A stretch of 8,957 bases of DNA from Burkholderiales bacterium (GTDB lineage Bacteria; Pseudomonadota; Gammaproteobacteria; Burkholderiales; Usitatibacteraceae). Under the pieces are notes generated by a model. It was not told the origin of the DNA. It made no database searches and was given only the letters and a program-made list of their open reading frames with translations. Shown here piece after piece: positions 1-6,116 of this stretch. Within the stretch, counting starts at the first letter, position 1, and every line of letters starts with the position of its first letter. The stretch is from assembly GCA_026786225.1 (NCBI GenBank), contig JAJAYN010000563.1, positions 1 to 8,957 of the forward strand. Direction: 5' to 3'. The translations under genes and the position numbers were made by a program.

Positions 1-11
1 GAAAAGACAAG

Positions 12-1073
12 ATGGCAAACATAACTCTTAAAGGCGTCAAAAAATCCTACGGTAAAAACGCCGTGGTACATGGCGTTGATGTTGATATTGCGGATGGTGA
101 ATTCATCGTGATTGTGGGGCCTTCGGGCTGTGGAAAGTCGACGTTGCTGCGCATGATTGCGGGATTGGAAATCATTTCTGGTGGCGAGATTTCGATTGGC
201 GGCAAGGTGGTCAATGATCTGGAACCTAAGGACCGCGACATTGCGATGGTGTTTCAAAACTACGCCTTGTACCCGCATATGTCGGTGTACGAAAACATGG
301 CTTATGGATTGAAGATTCGCAAGCTATCCAAGTCGGAAATTGAAACGCGCGTGCAGAAGGCGGCCGCGATTCTAGAGCTGGGCTTGCTCTTGCAGCGGAA
401 GCCGCGCGAGCTTTCCGGGGGGCAGCGGCAGCGGGTGGCGATGGGGCGGGCGATCGTGCGCGAGCCTGCAGCCTTTTTGTTCGATGAGCCGCTGTCGAAT
501 CTCGATGCGAAACTGCGGGTCCAGATGCGGCTGGAAATCCAGAAGCTGCATCGTGAATTGAAGACCACCAGTATTTTTGTCACCCACGATCAGGTCGAGG
601 CGATGACGCTGGCGCAGCGCATGATCGTGATGAATGCTGGTCGTGCTGAGCAGATCGGCGCGCCGATGGAGGTTTACGACAATCCGGCGTCGATGTTTGT
701 GGCGGGGTTCATCGGCTCGCCCGCAATGAATTTTCTGCCGGGTAAGGTGAAGGGTAGCGTGCTGGAGTTGGCTGACGGCGTCAGCGTGCCGATATCGGTG
801 GGCATTATCGAGAAGGTCAAAGACGGGGATGCGATTACGCTCGGTGTGCGGCCGGAGCACTTCGCGGTAACTGATGCAGGCATGCCGTTTCGCGTCGAGA
901 ACGCCGAAGCGTTGGGTGCCGATTATCTCGTACACGGCGTCGTTGCCGGTGCGCTTTGCGTGGTGCGTGTTGATGGGCATTCGCGGCACGCCAATGGCGA
1001 CAACTTGCACCTGACACCGGCGGCGAACAAGCTCTATTTCTTTGATTCCGCCAGCGGTGCCCGTGTTGGCTAG
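12..1073 (+). CDS. ugpC: ABC transporter ATP-binding protein, UgpC/MalK type
   Basis: This 353-aa protein is a complete ATPase subunit of a carbohydrate-type (CUT1) ABC importer and acts as a dimer on the cytoplasmic side of the permease. Walker A (GPSGCGKST) is at residues 36-44, the Q-loop glutamine at 82, the signature LSGGQ at 134-138, Walker B ending in D158-E159, and the H-loop histidine at 192. The C-terminal third, from about residue 235 (GSPAMNFLPG onward), is the TOBE/regulatory domain of MalK/UgpC proteins, and the total length fits the family. The closest match by memory is UgpC, which energises sn-glycerol-3-phosphate uptake. Substrate cannot be read from the ATPase alone, and MsmK/MalK-like paralogues for other sugars remain possible. 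Partner genes (ugpB, ugpA, ugpE) would lie upstream of the window. The ATG at 12 has only a weak purine-rich stretch before it. The stop lies inside the next gene. Confidence 0.9.
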   Translation: MANITLKGVKKSYGKNAVVHGVDVDIADGEFIVIVGPSGCGKSTLLRMIAGLEIISGGEISIGGKVVNDLEPKDRDIAMVFQNYALYPHMSVYENMAYGLKIRKLSKSEIETRVQKAAAILELGLLLQRKPRELSGGQRQRVAMGRAIVREPAAFLFDEPLSNLDAKLRVQMRLEIQKLHRELKTTSIFVTHDQVEAMTLAQRMIVMNAGRAEQIGAPMEVYDNPASMFVAGFIGSPAMNFLPGKVKGSVLELADGVSVPISVGIIEKVKDGDAITLGVRPEHFAVTDAGMPFRVENAEALGADYLVHGVVAGALCVVRVDGHSRHANGDNLHLTPAANKLYFFDSASGARVG

Positions 1074-1848
1074 CGAGGCGTCGACAGCCGAGGAAATTCG
1101 CCGTCTTGAGGAATTGACGCTCGCGACCTCGCCGGCGATTCACCAATGCCTTTACGACGGCTGGGTGCTGCGCGCATCCGGCAATGAAGTGCGTCGCGCC
1201 AATAGCGCCAGTGCGTTTTATCCGTCGTCAATTGCGCTTGAGGAGAAGATCGCTGTCGTCGAAGGCTGGTATCGCCAGCACGGGCAAGGTGCGATGTTTC
1301 GGTTGAACGACATCCTCACACCGCCCGAACTAGACGGCCTGCTCGCGCAGCGCGGCTACACTCGCGAAATGGATACCTACATGATGACCCTTCAACTCTC
1401 GGATTTGAAGGTGCCGCCCGATGTACCTGCGGGTCTGCGGGTGATTGAGCGCAGCAGCATTGACGGCATTGCCGATGTGCACCAGTTGAAAGGCAATACG
1501 CCGGCGATGGCTGAACGCGACCTTGTACGGCAGTCGCTATGGCGTGGCCCCGAGCGATACCTTGCGCTCAAATCGATCAACGGACTCCTCGGTTGCGGCA
1601 TGGCGCGTGTGCAAAATGGCCATGTCGGCATTTTCACCATGCGTACGGCAGAAAAATCGCGCGGCAAGGGTTACGCCAGTTTGCTCGTGGCACAGTTGCT
1701 CGGCTGGGGCCGCAGCCTCGGCGCACATTCGGCGTTTTTGCAGGTTGATCAAGCCAACGACGCCGCAGTCCGTGTCTATCGGCGTTTCGGCTTCGCGCCG
1801 CGCTACGGCTACTGGCAGCGTGTGCAGGCCGTCGAACCCGCGCATTAA
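1042..1848 (+). CDS. GNAT family N-acetyltransferase
   Basis: The product (268 aa from the longest start) is a two-part GNAT protein. The N-terminal half carries the YDGWVLRASG...RRANS pattern, which I associate with a degenerate GNAT-like domain. The C-terminal half is the catalytic fold: the acetyl-CoA pyrophosphate-binding loop R-G-K-G-Y-A is at residues 207-212, followed by the conserved end pattern NDAAVRVYRRFGF. The family transfers an acetyl group from acetyl-CoA to an amine, but the substrate here is unknown. No ATG exists near the 5' end. Candidate starts are TTG 1042, GTG 1057, GTG 1063 and TTG 1066, all inside the ugpC coding region, so the two genes overlap by 8 to 32 nt and are probably translationally coupled. 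No clear Shine-Dalgarno sequence separates the options. There is no visible functional link with ugpC beyond transcription. Confidence 0.82.
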   Translation: MIPPAVPVLASEASTAEEIRRLEELTLATSPAIHQCLYDGWVLRASGNEVRRANSASAFYPSSIALEEKIAVVEGWYRQHGQGAMFRLNDILTPPELDGLLAQRGYTREMDTYMMTLQLSDLKVPPDVPAGLRVIERSSIDGIADVHQLKGNTPAMAERDLVRQSLWRGPERYLALKSINGLLGCGMARVQNGHVGIFTMRTAEKSRGKGYASLLVAQLLGWGRSLGAHSAFLQVDQANDAAVRVYRRFGFAPRYGYWQRVQAVEPAH

Positions 1849-1930
1849 GAATGATCGCCGGTAACTGCGGTGACCCGATCCACGGATAAACGCGCTACTC
1901 TTTCCTTTCAAATCACTAACACAATATTCC

Positions 1931-2419
1931 ATGAACGATGAAGACATCACCGCGCTGAGCGCACAAGTGGGCGCCGCGTTGAAGGCTCGCGGGCTGATGA
2001 TGGCAACTGCCGAATCGTGCACTGGCGGCGGCATTGCCGAGGCGATCACCCGCATTTCCGGCTCGTCGGCGTGGTTTGATCGCGGTTTTGTCACGTACTC
2101 CTACGAGGCAAAGGTCGACTTGCTGGGCGTAAAGCGCGAGTCTTTGGTCGATTTCGGCGCCGTCTCGCCGGAAACCGCGCACGACATGGTCGACGGTGCG
2201 ATTTCCAATTCCCGTGCGCAAGTGGCGGTCGCGGTCACTGGTATTGCCGGCCCGGAAGGCGGCATGCCCGGCAAGCCGGTCGGCACCGTTTGGTTCGCCT
2301 GGAAATTCCCCAAAAAGCCCATCATTTCAGAGGTTTGCCACTTTTCCGGAGATCGGGCGGCAGTCCGTCAGCAGACGGTCGCGCACGCGCTCAAGCAGTT
2401 ACTGCATAATCTCACCTGA
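1931..2419 (+). CDS. pncC: Nicotinamide-nucleotide amidohydrolase PncC (CinA C-terminal domain protein)
   Basis: A 162-aa stand-alone CinA C-terminal domain. The family deamidates nicotinamide mononucleotide to nicotinate mononucleotide, recycling the NMN made by NAD-dependent DNA ligase. The conserved TAESCTGG block is at residues 26-33, with S29 at the position of the family's catalytic serine. The VTYSYEAK segment ends at K61, the expected conserved lysine. The block AVTGIAGPEGG, with the following PVGTVWFAW, and the C-terminal HFSGDRAAVRQQT are also typical. The N-terminal MoCF-like domain of full-length CinA is absent, as usual in proteobacteria. It lies just upstream of recA, an association common in bacteria. 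An 82-nt gap separates it from the GNAT gene. I see no Shine-Dalgarno sequence before ATG 1931, although the family match begins normally. Confidence 0.92.
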   Translation: MNDEDITALSAQVGAALKARGLMMATAESCTGGGIAEAITRISGSSAWFDRGFVTYSYEAKVDLLGVKRESLVDFGAVSPETAHDMVDGAISNSRAQVAVAVTGIAGPEGGMPGKPVGTVWFAWKFPKKPIISEVCHFSGDRAAVRQQTVAHALKQLLHNLT

Positions 2420-2430
2420 CCTGTCTTCAC

Positions 2431-2462
2431 TTTTTGCGGCTCGTATCATCAGGCCGCAAAAA
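2431..2462. repeat. Perfect inverted repeat between pncC and recA (T-stem-A type)
   Basis: Arms TTTTTGCGGC (2431-2440) and GCCGCAAAAA (2453-2462) are perfect 10-bp complements around a 12-nt loop. The T run lies on the 5' side and the A run on the 3' side, on either strand, so no U-tract follows the GC stem. It therefore lacks the polarity of an intrinsic terminator. It could still slow RNA polymerase, protect the 3' end of the pncC transcript, or be a protein-binding site. Confidence 0.6.
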
Positions 2463-2466
2463 ACAG

Positions 2467-2495
2467 TTGCAAACCCCCAAATGTTCCGGTACTGT
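2467..2495 (+). promoter_or_regulatory. Putative sigma70 promoter of recA
   Basis: TTGCAA (2467-2472) is a good -35 element, and TACTGT (2490-2495) sits at an exact 17-nt spacing as an acceptable -10 element. The -10 overlaps the left half of the LexA box, so bound repressor would occlude it, much as at E. coli recA. A second -10-like hexamer, TATAGA (2521-2526), has no good -35 at normal spacing. Confidence 0.55.
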
Positions 2496-2509
2496 ACGGA
2501 AATACAGCC
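2490..2509 (+). promoter_or_regulatory. LexA-binding SOS box of recA
   Basis: The sequence TA-CTGT-N8-ACAG spans 2490-2507, with CTGT at 2492-2495 and ACAG at 2504-2507. It matches the gamma/betaproteobacterial LexA consensus CTGT-N8-ACAG exactly. It lies about 100 nt upstream of the recA start codon and overlaps the predicted -10. This predicts LexA repression of recA, relieved on DNA damage. LexA itself is not in the window. Confidence 0.9.
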
Positions 2510-2578
2510 ATGTATTTTTGTATAGACCCGCGTCGTACCCCTCGTATTTGCCGTGTTGCGAGAGACGCCTAAATTACC

Positions 2579-2615
2579 GGAGACCGCCATGAACATGTTG
2601 AAAGAAGGCTTTATG
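2579..2615 (+). promoter_or_regulatory. Two alternative ribosome-binding site/start pairs of recA
   Basis: GGAG at 2579-2582 lies 6 nt before ATG 2589. AAGAAGG at 2602-2608 lies 4 nt before the in-frame ATG 2613. Starting at 2589 would add eight residues (MNMLKEGF) to RecA. The second site has the stronger Shine-Dalgarno sequence, and the protein begun there (MDENKSKALAAAL) matches the usual N-terminus of the family, so 2613 is preferred. Confidence 0.55.
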
Positions 2616-3650
2616 GACGAAAACAAATCGAAGGCACTCGCCGCTGCGCTTTCGCAAATCGAAAAGCAGTTCGGCAAGGGCTCGATCATGAAAATGGGCG
2701 AAAGCGGATGTATCCCCGACATCATCCCCGTTTCCACTGGATCACTTGGGCTCGATATCGCGCTTGGCATCGGCGGGTTACCACGCGGCCGCGTGGTGGA
2801 AATCTACGGTCCGGAGTCATCCGGCAAAACCACATTGACGCTGCAAGTCATCGCCGAAATGCAAAAGACGGGCGGTACAGCAGCCTTCATCGATGCCGAA
2901 CACGCACTCGATCCGCAATACGCGGGCAAACTCGGCGTCAAAATCAACGACCTGCTAATTTCACAGCCCGATAACGGCGAGCAGGCACTTGAAATCGCCG
3001 ACATGCTGGTGCGCTCCGGCTCGGTCGATATTGTCGTCATCGATTCCGTGGCTGCACTCACGCCGCGCGCTGAAATCGAAGGCGAAATGGGCGACCAGTT
3101 ACCCGGTCTGCAGGCGCGTCTGATGTCGCAAGCGCTGCGTAAACTCACCGCCAACATCAAGCGCTCTAATACGCTGGTGATTTTCATCAACCAGATCCGC
3201 ATGAAGATCGGTGTCATGTTCGGTAGTCCCGAGACCACCACAGGCGGCAACGCGCTCAAGTTCTACGCGTCGGTCCGTATCGATATCCGCCGCATCGGTG
3301 CCATCAAGAATGGCGATGAGGTGATCGGTTCCGAAACACGTGTAAAGGTCGTGAAAAACAAGGTAGCACCGCCGTTCCGCATTGCTGAATTCGACATTCT
3401 TTATGGAGAAGGTATCTCGCGCGAAGGTGAAATCATTGAGCTCGGTGTGATCCACAAGATCGTCGATAAGTCCGGTGCATGGTATGCGTACAAGGGCGAG
3501 AAAATCGGCCAGGGCAAAGACAACACCCGCAAGTTCCTGAAAGAGAATCCAGAAATGGCGCAGGAAATTGAGGCCAAAATTCGCGCAGCCGTCGGTGTCG
3601 GTGCGAATGTTGGTGGCGGCAGTGACAAGAGCGAAGAAGTCGAAGAATAG
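2613..3650 (+). CDS. recA: Recombinase RecA
   Basis: RecA forms ATP-dependent filaments on single-stranded DNA, promotes strand exchange in recombinational repair, and triggers LexA self-cleavage in the SOS response. From ATG 2613 the protein has 345 aa, normal for the family. The N-terminal polymerisation helix (KALAAALSQIEKQFGKGSIM) is followed by Walker A GPESSGKT at residues 66-73, the VVIDSVAAL Walker B strand, the loop-1 region GEMGDQLPGLQARLMSQALRK, and the NTLVIFINQIR and SPETTTGGNALKFYAS segments around loop 2. The C-terminus ends in an acidic tail (DKSEEVEE), as in other RecA proteins. No intein or disruption is visible. Expression should be LexA-controlled, and a strong terminator follows the stop. 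An in-frame ATG at 2589 is an alternative start. Unusually, recX is not directly downstream. Confidence 0.98.
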   Translation: MDENKSKALAAALSQIEKQFGKGSIMKMGESGCIPDIIPVSTGSLGLDIALGIGGLPRGRVVEIYGPESSGKTTLTLQVIAEMQKTGGTAAFIDAEHALDPQYAGKLGVKINDLLISQPDNGEQALEIADMLVRSGSVDIVVIDSVAALTPRAEIEGEMGDQLPGLQARLMSQALRKLTANIKRSNTLVIFINQIRMKIGVMFGSPETTTGGNALKFYASVRIDIRRIGAIKNGDEVIGSETRVKVVKNKVAPPFRIAEFDILYGEGISREGEIIELGVIHKIVDKSGAWYAYKGEKIGQGKDNTRKFLKENPEMAQEIEAKIRAAVGVGANVGGGSDKSEEVEE

Positions 3651-3676
3651 TCGCTCGCTGCTAAAAGTCGATGGTT

Positions 3677-3720
3677 GGGCCGTTCGGATTCAAGTTTTTG
3701 AGCGAGAGCGGCCCTTTTTT
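3677..3720 (+). terminator. Intrinsic terminator of recA
   Basis: GGGCCG (3677-3682) pairs with CGGCCC (3709-3714). The stem extends inward through a T-G wobble, T-A and C-G, giving 9 bp, and is followed directly by six T (3715-3720). It lies 26 nt after the recA stop. A competing pairing of CTCGCT (3654-3659) with AGCGAG (3701-3706) would disrupt part of the hairpin and could modulate read-through toward the downstream genes, including recX. Confidence 0.85.
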
Positions 3721-3744
3721 CATCTGGAATAAACGGAATTCATC

Positions 3745-4095
3745 GTGCATGCCAATTTTTTTCTTGAAGTACTGAAGCAACAAACACGCGGGCCAAATTT
3801 ACAGGAATCGCCGCGTCGCCGTCCGCACCATGGATTGCAGGCGCGCCCGCAACGCGAACATCCCGTTGCCGTCTGCACGCGCTGTTCTGCATTTTCCTTT
3901 TCTGACGAGTCGGTGGATCAGCCCTGTGGCCGCAATCGCAATAGCGACGGCGCGCCATGTCCCGGGAAATTCGCGAGCGCCATTGCAGAGAATGCATGGG
4001 AAAAATGCCCCACCTGTGAAGCGACAGGCTGGCAAAGCCGTATGGTGTGTTCGCATTGCCAGAGTTTAGGCTGGTTGTTTTCGCGCAAGCATTGA
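3745..4095 (+). CDS. Hypothetical cysteine-rich protein, zinc-ribbon-like
   Basis: I do not recognise this 116-aa product. It has eight cysteines: C44-x2-C47, single C61 and C72, C88-x2-C91 (CPTC) and C102-x2-C105 (CSHC). The last two pairs sit in a repeat-like context, CPTCEATGW and CSHCQSLGW, similar in style to DnaJ-type CxxCxGxG zinc modules, so binding of one or two zinc ions is plausible. The first 43 residues are basic and low in recognisable pattern. The proposed start is GTG 3745, with only a weak GGA upstream; a later start is possible because the ordered part begins near residue 40. It begins 25 nt after the recA terminator and is followed 43 nt later by the HicB-like gene. The ordered cysteine spacing argues for a real gene, but overlapping antisense ORFs keep certainty moderate. 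Confidence 0.5.
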   Translation: MHANFFLEVLKQQTRGPNLQESPRRRPHHGLQARPQREHPVAVCTRCSAFSFSDESVDQPCGRNRNSDGAPCPGKFASAIAENAWEKCPTCEATGWQSRMVCSHCQSLGWLFSRKH

Positions 4096-4138
4096 TCCGT
4101 TTGAATCGTTAACGCAAGTCGCCTGAAAGGAATTTCCC

Positions 4139-4351
4139 ATGCGCTATGCCGTCGTGATTGAGAGATCAGAAAATCGTTTCTGTGCCTACGTGCCTGACCT
4201 ACCGGGTTTTATGAAAACTGGCGCCTCCATCGTCGAAGTCGAAGCGGATATGCATGACGCCATCGTGCATCACCTCGATGCGCTTTGTGAGGATGGACGG
4301 CCTATCCCTGCACCAACGGCGATCGTTGAATATTGTGAGTTGGCTGCTTAA
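4139..4351 (+). CDS. HicB-like domain protein (orphan type II antitoxin-like)
   Basis: This 70-aa protein has the HicB/UPF0150 fold signature: the N-terminal strand YAVVIERSENRFCAYVPDLPGF, the glycine-turn KTGASIVEVEADMHDAI, a helix ending in HHLDALCEDG, and the closing RPIPAP. HicB proteins normally neutralise the HicA mRNA interferase and often carry a C-terminal DNA-binding domain. Here only the HicB core is present. No hicA-sized ORF with a HicA pattern exists beside it: the gap is 43 nt upstream and 13 nt or less to recX downstream. It is therefore an orphan; its target, if any, is unknown. The start is well supported by AAAGGAA (4126-4132), 6 nt before ATG 4139. The gene sits in the interval between recA and recX and is probably cotranscribed with recX. 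Confidence 0.8.
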   Translation: MRYAVVIERSENRFCAYVPDLPGFMKTGASIVEVEADMHDAIVHHLDALCEDGRPIPAPTAIVEYCELAA

Positions 4352-4364
4352 ACAATGGATACAC

Positions 4365-4844
4365 GTGGATAGCCCGTCTGTGGTTGCCGTACCCAAGCCG
4401 GACGACAAGGCGCTCGTTTCGGCTGCGTTGAAGCTGCTCTCCCGGCGGGATTTTTCGCGCTCAGAGTTCATCAACCGGCTCACGGGTGCCGAGTTTGAAA
4501 AGGCTGATGTCGAGGCGGCAGCCGATTGGTGTCACGAGCAAGGATTTCTCAATGAGGCGCGGTTTGCCGAGTCGACATCGCGCCGTCTTGGGACTAAATA
4601 CGGGGCACAGCGCATCGCACACACTTTGCGTCAAAAAGGTGTCGCCGAGGAGCAGGTGAGTGCAGCGGTTGCGACGCTTAAGGAAAGTGAACTTGATCGC
4701 GCCGGTGCACTATGGGCCAGGAAATTCGGGACTGTCGCCGAGTCTGCGGACGAAAAATCCCGGCAAATTCGTTATCTGCAAGCGCGTGGATTCAGCTTTG
4801 CAGTCGTCAAGCAGGTTATTGCCGGGACAAGCCAAGAAGCCTGA
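4365..4844 (+). CDS. recX: Regulatory protein RecX
   Basis: RecX binds RecA filaments and limits their growth and activity. The protein shows the family's tandem three-helix repeats: ALKLLSRRDFSRSEFINRL, then DVEAAADWCHEQGFLNEARFAES, then the hallmark KYGAQRIAHTLRQKGV and a C-terminal repeat ending RYLQARGFSFAVVKQVI. From GTG 4365 it is 159 aa, within the usual range. The start is uncertain. No ATG lies between the HicB-like stop (4351) and the conserved region; GTG 4380 is an alternative, and TTG 4326, ATG 4293 or ATG 4254 would overlap the HicB-like gene. No clear Shine-Dalgarno sequence is seen, so translational coupling to the upstream gene is plausible. It is separated from recA by 714 nt, whereas the two are usually adjacent. 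Transcription would need read-through of the recA terminator or an unseen promoter. Confidence 0.9.
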   Translation: MDSPSVVAVPKPDDKALVSAALKLLSRRDFSRSEFINRLTGAEFEKADVEAAADWCHEQGFLNEARFAESTSRRLGTKYGAQRIAHTLRQKGVAEEQVSAAVATLKESELDRAGALWARKFGTVAESADEKSRQIRYLQARGFSFAVVKQVIAGTSQEA

Positions 4845-5020
4845 TTTCGGCGTTGCGACGGCAGCGGTGATTCGTATTGCAATCGCGATGATGGTAGCCG
4901 ATTGGTCGCAACCGCTCGCGCACGAGTGAGTTGTTGAACTTTGTAAGTTGCTGGCGGTGGCCGCAGACGATGCCGAATAGTATTTGTTCTGTTTGCCACC
5001 CGATTCCCCGGACCCTACAC

Positions 5021-5049
5021 CCTGAACGACCACGTGTTTGCCATTCAGG
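5021..5049. repeat. Inverted repeat upstream of deoC, possible operator
   Basis: CCTGAA (5021-5026) and TTCAGG (5044-5049) are perfect 6-bp complements separated by 17 nt. Near their centre is the palindrome CACGTG (5031-5036). The site ends 25 nt upstream of the predicted -10 of deoC, a position where a dimeric regulator could act. Short repeats like this arise by chance, so function is only a suggestion. The rest of the 261-nt gap after recX shows no gene or clear terminator. Confidence 0.25.
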
Positions 5050-5074
5050 CGATCAATCCCCACGGGCAGAGGCG

Positions 5075-5080
5075 TATAAT
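5075..5080 (+). promoter_or_regulatory. -10 element of probable deoC promoter
   Basis: A perfect TATAAT lies 25 nt before the deoC ATG. No good -35 hexamer is present at 16-18 nt spacing (the region reads GATCAATCC) and there is no extended TGn motif, so an activator may be needed. The transcript leader would be only about 20 nt, with GAGGA (5096-5100) as ribosome-binding site 5 nt before ATG 5106. Confidence 0.5.
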
Positions 5081-5105
5081 TTTCCCCTCACTTCCGAGGA
5101 TATTC

Positions 5106-6104
5106 ATGGCGAAAGTCACCCATCTCAACGTTACAGGCTCACCACACTCGACCGAAGAGGCAGGCCGCAATCCCGGTACGAAATTCGATCTCGGCCCCGT
5201 GAAGGATGTGCGTGTCAACCGGAGCGCAGTGGAGCGCCGTGCAGGCACCATGTCCACGCGCCGCACAGTCAAGAAAGAGCATCAGGCTGCGTGGCTCATT
5301 CACGCCGTCAAAACCATCGACCTCACCACCCTCAGTGGTGACGACACCGTTGGCACCGTCAAGCGCCTGTGCGCCAAAGCGCGCCAGCCGATTCGCGATG
5401 AGTTGCTGCGCGACGTTGGCTATCCTGAAAGACTCGCTACAGGCGCGGTCTGCGTCTATCACCACTTCGTTGCAGCAGCCGTTGAAGCATTGCAGGGTTC
5501 CGGCATTCCGGTGGCGGCCGTCTCAACGGGCTTTCCCGCCGGCCTCAATCCATTCCCGCAAAAAATCGCCGAAATTGAAGCCAGCGTCAAGGATGGTGCA
5601 TCCGAGATCGACATCGTCATTTCGCGTGAACATGTTCTGAACGGTGACTGGCGCGCGCTTTTCGATGAAGTCAAAGCCTTCCGCGAAGCCTGCGGCCCCG
5701 CGCACATGAAAGCGATCATCGCTACGGGCGAATTGGGTACGTTCAAAAACATCATGCGTGCCAGCATCGTCTGCATGCAGGCCGGATCAGATTTCATCAA
5801 AACCTCCACCGGCAAGGAGCCGACCAACGCCACCATTGCGGGCTCACTCGTGATGGTGCGCGCTGTCCGGCAATACTACGAGCAAACAGGGGTGAAAGTC
5901 GGTTTCAAACCGGCCGGTGGAATTCGCACCGCCAAGCAGGCGCTCGACTGGTTGATTTTAATGAAAGAGGAACTGGGTGAAGAATGGATGCAGCCGCATT
6001 TGTTCCGTCTCGGTGCTTCGGCGCTGGTCAACGACATTGAACGGCAGCTGGAACATTTTGCTTATGGGCGCTATGCGTCGATGCAGTACCAGCCGTTGGG
6101 ATGA
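5106..6104 (+). CDS. deoC: Deoxyribose-phosphate aldolase, N-terminally extended form
   Basis: DeoC cleaves 2-deoxyribose-5-phosphate into glyceraldehyde-3-phosphate and acetaldehyde, the last step of deoxynucleoside breakdown. It is a class I aldolase with a TIM barrel. The Schiff-base lysine is K232 in FIKTSTGK, the second active-site lysine K268 is in GFKPAGGIRT, and the assisting aspartate is D169 in EIDIVI, matching E. coli K167, K201 and D102. At 332 aa it is about 75 residues longer than E. coli DeoC; the extra sequence is N-terminal, and the length resembles the animal DERA type. The C-terminus ends with tyrosines (GRYASMQYQPLG), in keeping with the catalytic C-terminal tyrosine of the family. 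ATG 5106 has a good ribosome-binding site; an ATG at 5034 has no support and precedes the -10. The ALDH gene 200 nt downstream fits a shared deoxyribose pathway. Confidence 0.95.
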   Translation: MAKVTHLNVTGSPHSTEEAGRNPGTKFDLGPVKDVRVNRSAVERRAGTMSTRRTVKKEHQAAWLIHAVKTIDLTTLSGDDTVGTVKRLCAKARQPIRDELLRDVGYPERLATGAVCVYHHFVAAAVEALQGSGIPVAAVSTGFPAGLNPFPQKIAEIEASVKDGASEIDIVISREHVLNGDWRALFDEVKAFREACGPAHMKAIIATGELGTFKNIMRASIVCMQAGSDFIKTSTGKEPTNATIAGSLVMVRAVRQYYEQTGVKVGFKPAGGIRTAKQALDWLILMKEELGEEWMQPHLFRLGASALVNDIERQLEHFAYGRYASMQYQPLG

Positions 6105-6116
6105 GCGTGGACACGA

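Noticed and set aside
372..1010. 212-aa minus-strand ORF inside ugpC
   Set aside because: It is antisense to a clear ABC ATPase with all motifs; its His/Arg-rich composition is typical of a shadow frame.
1537..2094. 185-aa minus-strand ORF across the GNAT-pncC junction
   Set aside because: It covers two recognised genes in antisense and shows no domain pattern.
2511..2526. Second LexA box or promoter next to the first
   Set aside because: The sequence TGTATTTTTGTATAGA lacks the CTGT/ACAG halves, and TATAGA has no -35 at normal spacing.
2553..2612. Longer RecA start at 2553
   Set aside because: It uses a non-ATG codon with no good ribosome-binding site and adds residues not typical of RecA; 2613 fits the family N-terminus.
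3740..4056. Minus-strand ORFs of 85 aa opposite the cysteine-rich gene
   Set aside because: They lack ordered motifs, whereas the + strand frame has regularly spaced CxxC pairs. The choice is not certain.
4931..5341. 136-aa + strand ORF overlapping the start of deoC
   Set aside because: It is out of frame with deoC, has no ribosome-binding site and reads as low-complexity Arg/His/Pro-rich sequence.
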